From Syngnathus acus (taxonomy: Eukaryota; Chordata; Actinopteri; Syngnathiformes; Syngnathidae): 64,000 nucleotides of DNA. Below, piece after piece: positions 11,364-22,103 of the stretch (position 1 is its first letter; every line of letters starts with the position of its first letter). Both the position numbers and the translations under genes were made by a program. The stretch covers positions 14,504,067 to 14,568,066 of the forward strand of contig NC_051087.1 in NCBI RefSeq assembly GCF_901709675.1. The letters run 5' to 3'. The notes under the pieces were generated by a model, which saw only the letters and a list, made by a program, of their open reading frames with translations, had not been told where the DNA came from and made no database searches.

Positions 11364-11848
11364 ATCAGCAAGGTGGCTAGATTTGAGGAGAAGGGCGTGA
11401 CTTATTTGCAAACGATTACAGAGAAACCTGGAATAGAGTGAAATGGAACGAAGTGGCAATTCTATTGACAATGTACTGTACATGTGAGGCAGTCGAACAA
11501 AATCCCGGACAGTTTTTGAAATTCCCCCCAGACACATTTTTGGGGCTGAAAAGTAGGACATGTCTGGGGAAAAGAGGACGTCTGGTCACCCTACTTTGTG
11601 CACCTGCTCTGCTGGCATTGCAGCCTCCCTTGAATCAGGCATTTGTAGACTTAAAACACAAAGTGCATACTGTAGTTGTACACTCATTTTGGTTATACTT
11701 ATTTTGATTAGATCGTATTTTTTGTTATATTACTTGAATACACAATTATACATCTCAGTGTTTTTTTGTAAAAAACATTGCACCTCCTAACAGTTTGTCT
11801 TGGTGGATGTCATTCTATGATTACCCTTGTTTATAAAAGCAAGTGGCA
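11364..11848. other. Intron, nothing recognised
   Basis: No exon or clear repeat was seen on either strand. Confidence 0.4.
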
Positions 11849-12178
11849 GGGCGGCATGGTGGTGCACTGGTTAGCACGTCCGCCTCACAGATGGTGGGTG
11901 GTAGATTTACATGTTTTCTCCATGCTTGCGTGGGTTTCCGGTTTTGTCCCACATTCCAAAAACCTGCATGATAGGCTGATTGAGCATTCCAAATTGCCTG
12001 TAGGTGTGTGTGTGTGTGTGTGCGTGTGTGTGTGTGTGTGCGTGCGTGTGTATGTGCGTGCGTGCGTGCGTGCGTGCGTGTGTGCCCGACTCGCAATTGA
12101 CTGTCTCCCGCCAACTGTCCGTCGACAGCTCCAGCACGCCTGTGACCTTCATGAGGATAAGTGGTTAGGAAAATGGAT
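11849..12178 (+). repeat. tRNA-derived SINE with expanded internal GT/GCGT repeat
   Basis: The head GCGGCATGGTGGTGCACTGG and TTAGCACGTCCGCCTCACAG are the tRNA-like 5' part. The B box is damaged. The body carries a GTGT/GCGT expansion at 12004-12084 where other copies have TGTGAGTGCGAGTGCGAATG. The 3' end is CAGCACGCCTGTGACC...AAAATGGATG. Confidence 0.8.
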
Positions 12179-12372
12179 GTATTCACTCAAAGAAAACTCA
12201 AATAAAACAACAATAATTCCATAAAATTTATTAATACATATAAAACTGAATCACGCCTGCGACCCTCATGAGGATAAGTGGTCAGGAAAATTGATGTATT
12301 TACACAAAGAAAACTCAAATAAAACAACAATAATTCCATGAAATTTATTAAAACATATAGATAAAATTGAAT
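12134..12372. repeat. Tandem duplication of SINE 3' end plus flank (~118 bp unit)
   Basis: 12134-12251 is repeated at 12252-12372. Each unit starts CACGCCTG(T/C)GACC and continues through the flanking AAACTCAAATAAAACAACAA and a TTTATTAA block. The duplication therefore postdates the SINE insertion. Confidence 0.85.
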
Positions 12373-13221
12373 CATATTAAATGTTAGTAATACATAAAAC
12401 GAAGAAAGTTGCAGAATTAGTAATTGGCTACCTGTACTCCTGTATTAGAGGATGGGCATCTGTGTAGTCATGTGGAACAAACTCCCTCAAAGTTTTCGTT
12501 TCTTACTTTCTTCTTTATTAATTGACAGCATATCATAAATAAGAGTATGGCTACTTGCTGCACTGAATATTCATTTAACACAAGGTAACTGCCATTCCGT
12601 GTGCCTGTAAATCTAGCACATGAAAGCAAAAGCAGTTGACACACTAATCAGAATTATGACTTGGTTTCTTTCTGCTGCATCGGTGAGGTGCTACCAGATG
12701 TTTGATCCAGTGGATGAAACAAACGCAGCTCTTTTGATGTGAGGCATTTACTGTCAGGGCTAATGGAACACTGACTTGACATTTTAGCTCACCCAGACCC
12801 CTAACAGACCTGACAGACTTAGTTCCTGCCTTTCCCTTTAATTGGCTTCCTTTCTCATTTTGAACACACTTGTATGTAATGCAGGAATAGTGCTACACTG
12901 GTTTGATAGCCCCAAGAAAACCTGTTTAGTCTCAGTTAAGCCCCTCCAGCATCTTGTTTGATATTATAAAATGTATTTATTAATTACTTTACGAGCCCCC
13001 TTGTGTATCGGTCAAGCCCCCTTTTAGCCCCGGGAGAGAGAGACATTTCTGGAGCCGTTCCTCATGTAGTGTATACTAGTATACTAAGCATTGGTATACT
13101 AAACTCCTCTGAGGTCATTGACAATTTATTTGTTTTTTGTGTGAATATGTTTGAATTGTACTATTAAGTGATTTTTCATACCTTACATATTTTGTATCTT
13201 TTTGTATTGTCTTGGTTTATT
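12373..13221. other. Intron, nothing recognised
   Basis: No exon, RNA gene or clear repeat seen. Confidence 0.4.
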
Positions 13222-13433
13222 ATCTAGACCAGGGGTGGGCAAATGTTTTGACTTGCGGGCCGAATTGGCTTCTAAATTTTGACCGGGGGGCCGAACCAGG
13301 AGCAGATGGATGTAGTGTTTGTGTGAATTAATATAAACGACATGTAAAGGTCATTTCATAAATGGTTTTGGCCTTTAGTAGGGAAGTAAAGCATGAATAT
13401 TCAAAAAACACTTTTTGGAAACAAATGCATTTA

Positions 13434-14214
13434 TTGATTGATTGATTGATTGAATATTTATTGATCCCCAGGGGTGGGGAAATTCAGGCCCCAGCAGTAC
13501 CCATACCACAGAGTGGGTATACAAAGACACACAGATGGCATGAGCGCAACTCAATAGGCTCTCATAAGGCTGCCACACAACGGCGCCACAAAGAAAGTCA
13601 GAAAGTGCTCAAGATAAAAGCCATCAAAGCAAATCAAAGCTAAAAGACAAAGGGAAAAAAGAAACAGCGGCCAACCAGCACCCCTCAATACAAGAGAACA
13701 CCCCAAAACACACAAAATAGCCTCCACGGGGTCCATAGACAGGTGTAAGGGCAGTCCAGTTCAACGGCGCCCAATGGACCGTGGTCGTGAATCGGTGAAA
13801 ACATCACAAGCAGGCAAACGTGTGAGCAGCGTCCTGGGCACCCAGTCGGGGCACGTGCAGATGGTCACCACGGGGCTAGCATGGCGAAAGTCGTTGGTTC
13901 CGACGAGCACGAGGGAGCGGACTCCCCACAGGGGTTGCGGCTGCAAGGCCAAGGCGAGGGACCCACTGGCCGGATAAGCAGGAAGCCGTCGTAGAGTTAC
14001 GCCGGTCTCGACCGATGATCCCGGTCCCAGGAAGAAAAAATAAAAATATCGGATCCGAAGAGATACCGAGGTGCGGTAGAAGGCACCAGCATCGCCGAAC
14101 GGACAAAAAGACAGAAAGAAAAGGAGAAAAGAAGGAAATAAAGAGGAAAAGAGAGAACACTGCTGGGAGGCAGCCTCTCACGGCGCCATACCAAGAAGAA
14201 GAGCATTAACAGCA
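13434..14214 (-). mobile_element. Retroelement fragment, family Y copy 1, TCAA-repeat tail
   Basis: Read on the minus strand it ends GGGGATCAATAAATATTCAA followed by an (ATCA)n tail at 13434-13452. A second copy in plus orientation is at 56338-56878. The body has no long conserved frame; several short frames disagree between copies, so they look non-coding. The polyadenylation-like AATAAA and repeated tail suggest retrotransposition. It interrupts the hAT element at a site intact in the 22104 copy. Confidence 0.75.
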
Positions 14215-14779
14215 TTAAAAAAAATATTTCACCGAAAAACTACTATCAGTGATTCTCATTAAATAAGACACTGTTATTATGAATAACAGTTTCCATCACT
14301 TCAGCGCCTGCAGGTCAGACTTATGAAAGATGTTTATCTAATGAGGTGAAATCACATCAAACGGCAAACATTCTGACCAAATACATCATCTTGAAGAATC
14401 AGTGAAAGGATACATCTAAATAAAGTACTAATATAGAAATTACTAATAAAGAAATCAAAAAGGCAACACAGTGACAGATTTACTGAAAATCAGAGCAGAG
14501 CGTTAACTCACAAACACCTGGTGACAGAGGTGAGGAAATGGGAAACGCTTCCTTATAGTCGGCCTTAAAAACTTTAAAAGTTAAGATTAGTCGAAAATAG
14601 ATGGTGCATCATAAACTTGCCCCTGTACTTGACTTTTGATCCGCAGTTTGTCGGTGAAAAAAGTGGGGAAGATGGACGACAACCTTCACGCGGTCTTCCC
14701 TGAGTAGCAAGGTCAGGGTGGAAGTCCCGCCTGCGAAACTAATGTCGCCAAACAAACGCAGAGCCGGCAGACTGAGGAA

Positions 14780-16835
14780 CGGTGGACGGGCAGCCATCGA
14801 AAACTGAGGCCTGTCGGTGCTTCAACTTAATGTCGAGGGCCTTACCACCGCCAAACTCGAAGTCCTTCGGCACCTGGCCGACTCCAATGGGGCCGCGGTC
14901 CTGCTCCTACAAGAGACGCACTGCACGACCAACAACATCCTCAAAATCCCTGGGTTTCACCTCGCCGGCTCCATCAACACCAAGCAACACGGTGTGGCAA
15001 CCTTCGTCCGCACTGGAATAAACTGGGCAGCCTGTAGCCAATCCCCACCAGGCTCCAACATCGAGTGGCTGGTTATTAAAATCCAGGAAACCTCAGTCAT
15101 CAACGTCTACAAGCCCCCACCATCGGAGCCACAACGTCACTCCCATCTGTAACTGCACCCGCAATCTATGCAGGCGATTTCAACTGCCAGCACACAGACT
15201 GGGGGTACAACCATTCAACTCCTAGCGGAGTGGCGCTGTGCGAATGGGCCTCCAACACTGATGCCCTGCTACTGTATGACCCCAAGGAACCCCCAACCTT
15301 CTTCTCTGCACGCTGGAACACCATCACCAACCCGGACCTGGCCTTCGCCATCTGCCGCAGCAACGACCCAAGACCGGAGAGGCGTGTTCTTGACAGGTTC
15401 CCCCGCTCACACCACCGACCTTCCATCACTGGTGGAACCGGTGCCAGGGAAGCCTGTGAAGAGATGGAACTTCCGAAAAGCCAACTGGGAGTCGTATACT
15501 GAGGAGACGGAAAGGAGGTCTGCCGGCCTGCCAGACCCAGAGTCCACAGATGTGGAAGCAGCCTATGCAGCCTACTGCCAGGTCCTCCTGCGTGCGGCAA
15601 AGAAGACCATCCCACGTGGGTACAACAGGAACTACATCCCAGGCTGGGATGGGGAGTGTAGCCGCCTCCTGAGGGAACACCAGAGAGCCAGCTCCAGAGA
15701 AGAGGAGGACCCAACGGCAGCAGCACTGCTCGAAAAGCTGGACGCCACCCGCAAGGCGAGATGGACAGAAGTCATCTTAACTTAACTTAAATAAGACACA
15801 GGTAACGAGAGGCAGGTGCGTGTGATTACACTAAACAAGGGCACACAGGAAGGGAGGGGCAAGCACACAGACACAGAACTGGGGACGAGACATGACAATC
15901 TCAGCACCAGGGAAGCAAGGAGAGAACTGGCAGTGAGCATTGAGGGCAAACGCCTGGAGGTTCAACAAGCCCCGAAGTACCTCGGCGTGCGTCTGGATCG
16001 GACCCTATCCTTCAAACAACACCTCGAAGATCTGAAGGCAAAGGTGACATCCAGGGTTGCACTGATCCGCCGCCTTGCTGGAACAACGTGGGGAGCCTCT
16101 GCTAAGATCTTGCGGATATCAACCCAAGCGCTGGTCTTCTCTGCAGCAGAGTACTGCGCTCCAGATTGGAACAGAAGCCCCCATGCCAAAAAGGTGGATG
16201 TGGCAATTAACAACGCCATCCGAACTATAACAGGATGCCTGAAACCCACCCCTGTGTCCCTCCTGCCTGTCCTTGCAGGAATAGCGCCGACCAACCTTCG
16301 GCGAGAGGCTGCCACCCTCGTTCTCGCCAGGAAGGCAAAAAATAACAACTGGCACATCCTGCACAACACTACAACAACTCCAGCTCCACCAAGCAGACTC
16401 AAGGCACGCCACCCCTACAACATGGTAGCACAAGAGATGCTCAATTCCATCCCTGAAGACATCTCCAGAGATGCCTGTCTGGCAGCAGCTTGGAAGCAGG
16501 AGTGGGAGGCAGCTGGCCCCTCCCTCATGCACCGTTATGTCTGGGAACCAGGAGACGGCGCCAAAGGAGGAGACGAACTACCTCGCCAGCAGTGGACCAC
16601 ACTGAACTGCTTAAGAACTGGTGTTGGGCGCTTCAACACGTCTATGCGGCAGTGGGGACTGGCGGACAGTGCGGCATGCGAGTGCGGAGACCCCGAGCAG
16701 ACAGCCGACCACATCATCAACACCTGCCCCCTATATAGACCACCCTCGAAGGCCGGCCTCTTCGACCTGGGACCAGAGATGCTGGCGTGGCGCCACGACA
16801 CCAAGTTGGAGCTCTGACGTTACACGAGAGAGAGA
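14780..16835 (+). mobile_element. Non-LTR retrotransposon (LINE 2) lacking the RT core
   Basis: Same clade as LINE 1: LQLNVEGLTTAKLEVLRHLA at the endonuclease start and a CECGDPEQTADHI finger at the C-terminus. The 5' boundary lies somewhere in 14480-14780; the 3' boundary is about 16820-16835, where hAT coding resumes. About 100 bp of unrelated filler at 15785-15890 replaces the reverse-transcriptase palm. Confidence 0.8.
14800..16817 (+). pseudogene. LINE ORF2 remnant: endonuclease and C-terminal part
   Basis: Endonuclease: about 14809-15160, LQLNVEGLTTAKL, then LLLQETHCTTNN (catalytic Glu) and VINVYKPPP. A shift follows, and AGDFNCQHTDWGYN lies in another frame near 15172-15210. The connector to about 15780 is readable. 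The frame 15816-16817 then carries YLGVRLDRTLSFKQHLEDL (post-palm thumb region), the C-terminal domain and CECGDPEQTADHIINTCPLY. Motifs A, B and YADD are absent. A protein from this copy could not reverse-transcribe. The 333-codon C-terminal frame is long for a dead copy and suggests relatively recent insertion. Confidence 0.8.
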
Positions 16836-17092
16836 GGTGAAAAAGGTTTTGCTGAGTCTTCAAATTAGCTGTCAACCGCTCCACTGTAGCCGCTCGTTCA
16901 TGTGTTGACTCCTAGCATTGTTAGCATGCTTCGTAGCAAAGTGACGGATAATATTGGACTCCTTGCAACCGTTTCTTGGCATATCAGACATAACGGCATT
17001 GATCGGACTTCAACGAAAAAATATTTTGTTGTCAACACGTTTTTAAACACTCGGCACTCAGTGTCAACCTTTCTTTTCCCTGAGCCACTCAT
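16832..17092 (-). pseudogene. hAT transposase BED zinc finger, frameshifted
   Basis: On the minus strand from 17092: MSGSGKRKVDTECRVFKN, then KYFFVEVRSMPLCLICQETV. A one-base shift later, KESNIIRHFATKHANN and LKTQQNLFHLS are readable in other frames. CLIC supplies the Cys pair and RHFATKH the His pair of a BED finger. The family is Charlie/GTF2IRD2/FAM200-like hAT. The LINE insertion cuts it off after about 16835. Confidence 0.75.
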
Positions 17093-17457
17093 TTTGATGG
17101 AGGGATTCCAGGGGAACGTTTGTGGCTTTGACGTAAAACTGTATCTGAAAGCTCAGCGCGCGAATTACGAGAATGCTGACGTCACAGCCCACACTCGAAA
17201 TTCGGCACTGATAGAAATAGAGCGCGGAGTACGTACACGCACTTGTGAGTGTGCACCGCGCTTTCTGACGCGGCTTCTGGGAGTAAATGCGCGGGCGGGC
17301 GTTTCTCTATCTATTGGGGAAATGCAGTCATTGAAGGGAAAATGACCCAAAACAATGTATAATAATACAATTTATTCAGGTTTAGCGGGCCGTAGTTTGC
17401 CCACGTCTGATCTAGACCATTGAGCCTGTAAATACATAATTATTCTTATTATTATTG

Positions 17458-17635
17458 TACATCCAACCATTATCAGTATCGCTTGTCCCCACGAGGGTCG
17501 CAGGCGTGTTGGAGCCTATCCTAGCAGTCATTGGGTGGTAGTCGGGAGACAACCACCCTGGTTGCCAGCCAATTGCAGGGCACACAGAACAACCATCCAC
17601 ACTCGTACTCACATCTTTGGGCAATTTAGATTTCC
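17458..17635 (-). repeat. SINE 3' half, minus orientation
   Basis: GTCCCCACGAGGGTCGCAGG, TTGGAGCCTATCC and GTTGCCAGCCAATTGCAGGG are the reverse complement of the SINE 3' body. The head is missing. Confidence 0.75.
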
Positions 17636-17872
17636 AATTTCCATTATCTACCGCTTATCTGGGATCGGGTAGTGGAGGCAGCAGCTTCAACAGGAAATCC
17701 CAACCCTCCCTCTCCCCAGCCAGGCCAGCCAGGAGACATAGTCCCTTCAGTGTGTCTTGGGTTGTCCCCTGAGTCTCCTTCCGGTGGGACATGGCCAGAA
17801 GACCTCACCTGGGAGGCATCCTAATTAGATGCTCAAGCCATCTCATCTAGCTCCAATCAAATGCAGTGGGCA
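17636..17872 (-). mobile_element. Rex3/RTE-like LINE 3' end fragment
   Basis: The reverse complement resembles the C-terminal coding end and terminus of the fish RTE family whose 5' part lies at 35283-37041: a GGCCATGTCCCACCGGAAGG block, a GAGGGAGGGTTGGGATTTCC block and ...CAGATAAGCGGTAGATAATGG at the 3' end. It abuts the SINE fragment. The assignment of both fragments to one family is from memory of teleost repeats. Confidence 0.6.
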
Positions 17873-19136
17873 GGGGCGTGGGGGCTTTCACATCACATGC
17901 AAATCTCACTAGTGTGTTTGGAACCGTAAGAGTTTATTTGGCAATTGATTTGTTCTGCACCATGGTGTTAATCCCTGACCAACTGACTGCATTAAGAAGG
18001 ATATAAATGATGGTTTAAATTAATATGAAGTAACGTTTTTTTTGTGGAAAATGTCCTCCTGTAGTGCAGTGCAGTGTTACCACTGCATTGCACACTGTTT
18101 TTAAATATGAATGATATGCAAGAATACATTTTTTATTCATAATGTCCTTCAAAGTCAGTGAACAGGAATACATTTTAGAGTACCTCCCTTTCCACAGTCT
18201 TGATCCCTACGCAATAGATGGCTGAATGTAAGCTATTTGGTGCTCCAGGCAGGTGAGATACTGTATATCTGATTGGCAAGTACAATATTGTAATCAGTCG
18301 GCACAATTCTATTCTGCAGTCATCTGCCAGTTGGGGTCGGCTTTTTGCTGGGGTGGACGCTAGCCATTACTTTTCTGAAATGTAATAGTCGACGGGTATT
18401 GGGGGATGCGGATGGTGGCTATAAGCACTGAAACATAATCGAAGGTGGGGGGGGTGACATGTCGGGAAACTCCCCAAATTCCCGACGGCCAACACACCCC
18501 TGTTGACCTGAGATGCATGATCAGTATGGGCAAACAAGGGAAATGTACAGCAGTCCACACAGTCCACCTCATCATCAATCTTTTTATTTTTCGATGTAAT
18601 AATGAAAACGCATCCCCTTGTAAGAGCAGTTCCATATTATATTTCTTATTCACTGGATGACTGTCAAAGAGAGAGGTGGCTATCGAAGGCAGTGTTCTAT
18701 GATTTATAGTTTTAGGTCATTTATTGTATCGAGACCCCCTTTTATTGAAAAATCAATGTGCAGTCATTCTTGGCATGATGTTTCTTATCGTTTGATCATA
18801 AGAGCGGATGAGGGTGACATATCTACTGAACTAACGTGCCGCTGCCTTGGTGTTTGGCAAGAATATAGACTCCTTTGAAAAGAATCATAGACTGAATTCT
18901 CTCATTCATTTATCTTCCGAACCGTGAGGCCCAATACAAAAAATAATAATAAAAATTATCTAAGCAAATTGTGTAAAGTGAGTAAGTGTAAAAATGAGAA
19001 TTTAAAACTTGGGAAAACACTCAATGAAGCTGAGGGTAAAAGGCCCAACTTCAATCATTTGTTGCAGTTTATGTTTTTTTTATAACTAAGCCAGTTGACT
19101 TTGCAAGTCATTTTAATAATTTTTTAATCAATAAAG
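17873..19136. other. Intron, nothing recognised
   Basis: Several short open frames exist, but none has splice sites plus family resemblance. Confidence 0.4.
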
Positions 19137-19138
19137 TA

Positions 19139-19400
19139 CCGTAATTTCTGGACTATAAACCCAAATATCAACCGAACCATCTAAGATTCAGGGAAAATAC
19201 TGTTTTGTTCATATATAAGCCACACTGGAGTATAAACCACTGTTTTTTTTAATTTTTTATTTCCATATGTAAGAGGATATTCACAAACAATAGAATATCA
19301 TCAAAACCATGATAAATACATAGATAAGCCGCACTGGACTATAAACCCCAGGGTTCAAAGCTTGTGCAAAAAGTAGCGGCTTATGGTCTGGAAAATACGG
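19139..19400. mobile_element. Short TIR MITE (CCGTAATTTCTGGACTATAA type)
   Basis: The ends CCGTAATTTCTGGACTATAA and GGTCTGGAAAATACGG are imperfect inverted repeats flanked by TA at 19137-19138 and 19401-19402. Internal sub-repeats read TATAAGCC(A/G)CACTGGA(G/C)TATAA. About 260 bp, non-coding. A diverged relative is at 49356-49562. Confidence 0.75.
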
Positions 19401-19402
19401 TA

Positions 19403-20732
19403 ACCACAATTAGAAAGCATATTTCCTGTTAGTGATATGATTTCAAATTGCATTGCAAAAAATAAGATTATCAAAGACAAGGCATGTATCTTTTATGAAG
19501 ATAGAAGAATAATTTATGAAGTTGTGCCACGTGGGCAAATGCCATACCAGCAATGCACCTTTTCGTGTACTTCCTGAGCATGCAAATTGATGAATTGCCA
19601 TGTTGCCTTTAGACTTTTGTCCCAGAAGTCCTGGGTCATACCTCTGTATTACTACTTTACTCATGATTCACTTTCTGAATGCATATTCAGTAATTGCCTT
19701 TTTACTGTATTTGCTGTCTCCCCATTTTCTTGAATGACTTACTTCATTCTCTTGTTCTTCTTTTACTTATCTGTCTTCTCTATCTGCCAATGCCCTTCAG
19801 CACTTTTCTCCCTCAATCCCCAGCAGCAACAGAAACCTAATTTACTTGCACTACATTGGCTCAATAGAGACTTTTGTTTGCCAACAGCAGCGGTCACATG
19901 GTATCACGTTCAGGGTCAGAGAACATGCAGGTTTGGAAGTTTTGAGGAGCTATTTAGAGTTTAGAGTTTCTTTTTGCTGTTGGTTCATCGAAACCTATCT
20001 GAACAATTTGCATATAAATGGGATTTACAGATGGAGTGGAATAATTTTGATTATATTTACAAGACTGCTAAGGTTTTAATTTAAAAAATGTTGACTGTAC
20101 AATTAAGAAAATACAGACATTTTATGAAGCTCACAATACTTACATTCAAAAGGGGTTAAAAGTATTTGGACAAAGTGACAGCTATTAATATAATGCATTT
20201 CTTATTACTTGGATGAAATCCTTTGCTGGTTAAGCTCTGGAACCTATAGATACAAACAAATTCTGAATTTTCTTCCAACATATGCTTTGTCCGGTTTTCC
20301 ATTCTGTATGTACATCAATTTGCTTAAAGTGTCAACTATTTTGTTATACACTAAAACTAAAAGTTCATAAGCTAAGATGACCACATACAATACTTGAATT
20401 TTATTAAACAAGATAGCAGGAACATTTAGAGGCCATTAAACGCACTATCCATGTTCAAGTGGTCCTGTGTAGGTGGTGGGCAATGATCATGTTCTAGGTG
20501 ACTCATGATGTAACATTAAATCTTGAGTGTGACATTTTTTTTAAACCCCAATTGGTAGGACCACAACTGATTTCTGATTGGCATTTTTAGGACTATTGAG
20601 TTCCTGAGGTGCCACCAGCATCCTCTCTGAAGGCGCTTGTGTTGCTGGCCAAGAAATAACAATAAAATGCATTGCTTGATATTGTCTAGTTACAGTATTT
20701 AAACAAAGTATGTAATAAATGTGCAGTGTTAC
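19403..20732. other. SORCS intron, nothing recognised
   Basis: No exon, RNA gene or repeat with clear ends seen. Confidence 0.4.
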
Positions 20733-20832
20733 CTTTCTTTTGTTGTTTGGGCTCACGTACAAATAACTGAGTATTGTCTTTGCTCCAACTTTGTCATTCA
20801 GTTTCTGGTATGTTGCTCCATAGTCAGTTGAC
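20733..20832 (-). CDS. sorcs: SORCS-type VPS10-domain receptor, internal exon
   Basis: On the minus strand a 100-nt exon follows acceptor ATTTCAG and ends at donor AAAG/GTAACA. One base completes a split codon, then 33 codons read STDYGATYQKLNDKVGAKTI followed by LSYLYVSPNNKRK. STDYGATYQK is another Asp-box blade of the VPS10 propeller. The reading frame continues without gap into the 159-nt exon at 10840-10998. The split-codon start fits an upstream exon ending ...LW plus AG, exactly the 3' end seen at 29061. No indels or stops. Confidence 0.9.
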
Positions 20833-21034
20833 CTGAAATTTGATCAGAAAGGTCTGGTGAACATTTGAAAAATGACTTGCTGCAATTAAAAGTGATAGAA
20901 GGGTTTGACATGGATTAAGGCACTGATATAATTAAGTCCCTATAGAGCTGAATACATCAACAGGCTCTCCCCCAGGATTGCAATGGCCACGTTACAATGG
21001 CCACAGTACTGGCTTTCTCTGATTCATTATTACA
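20833..21034. other. Short intron stretch between exon and pogo-like element
   Basis: Nothing recognised. Confidence 0.4.
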
Positions 21035-22103
21035 TACCGTAATTTTCGGACTATAAGTCGCGTTTTTTTTCATAGTTTGAGTGGGGGGGCGACTTATAAT
21101 AAGGAGCGACTTATATGTGTTTTTTTTCAAACATTTTCCCCCCCAAAAAAAAAAGTGAAACCGCGATAAACGAACCGCGATGTAGCAAGGGATTACTGTA
21201 ATTTGAATTTCAAGTGACGTCAGCAGCGCGACGCGGTGTGGCGCGGCGGTTGTTTACAAAAAGGACAAAGATTGATCACGGGATGACGAAGATGACGAAG
21301 GGCCCCGTGTACTACCGGCATCATTAGCGGCTTTGTTTCTAAGTGACACGGAGGACAAAGAGTTTGAAGGATTTAAGGATTTGGAGTGACACAGAAGGTT
21401 TGAAAAACTATTATGGCTTTTACGCATGCCCGGTCCTACTCTACGGAGCTCTCTTTCACCTCCGTGGATAGAAGTCGGGGGCCGGCGCTCGGCTAGGGTG
21501 GCTGTCCGGGGACGGTGGATGGGGCTGGGGACGGTGGATGGGGCTCGGTCATGGCTTTTACGCACGCCCGGTCCTATTCTATGGAGCTCTCTTCCACTTT
21601 CGTGGCTGGAAGTCCACGCCGCCACACGCCTGGAAGTTTGTTTTGTTAAATAAAGAGCCATTTACCAAACCCACGTTTTTCCTTGTACTTTGTTAACGCT
21701 ACAATATAGTTATATACTAGATCTGTGGAAAAACGACGAGGCTGACGTCAGGGCGCACGTGCGGCGTTGTTGACAAAGGACGAGGAATTTGATCGATGGA
21801 TTTAATGATTTAGAGTGCACAGATGGTTTGATAATATTATTGCTTATATAATAGTTATTTGCTATCTAATTTATATATCGTTATATGGGCCTGTGGAATA
21901 TTTTGAAGTGCAAGCGCCGTCAGCGGCGCGCACCCATTGTTGACAAAGGACGATCGATGGATTTAATGAATTGGAGTGACACAGATGGTTTTATAAACGT
22001 GTTATTTATGTAATAGTTGTTTTTATTAACTCTGAATGTTACGTCAGGCCCGTTCTCAGCTCTTCGTTTGTGTTTGTCACGTCAGCATACCTATCGTTTA
22101 GCC

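Larger units (their letters stand above)
13230..17409 (-). mobile_element. hAT (Charlie-like) element split by two retroelements
   Basis: Bounded by a perfect 8-bp TSD ATCTAGAC at 13222-13229 and 17410-17417. The left end CAGGGGTGGGCAAATG pairs with the right end TTTGCCCACGTCTG. The same family is seen compactly at 22104-23125, and comparing the two shows inserted sequence here at about 13434-14214 (retroelement fragment) and about 14500-16830 (LINE). The transposase is on the minus strand, with its BED finger at 16832-17092. The catalytic domain is absent. Confidence 0.85.

Noticed and set aside
11032-11400. Open frames of 108-143 codons around the CATC and CA arrays
   Set aside because: They consist of IHPS, DGWM or TH/CV repeats dictated by simple repeats. 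Only the 10840-10998 part on minus is a real exon.
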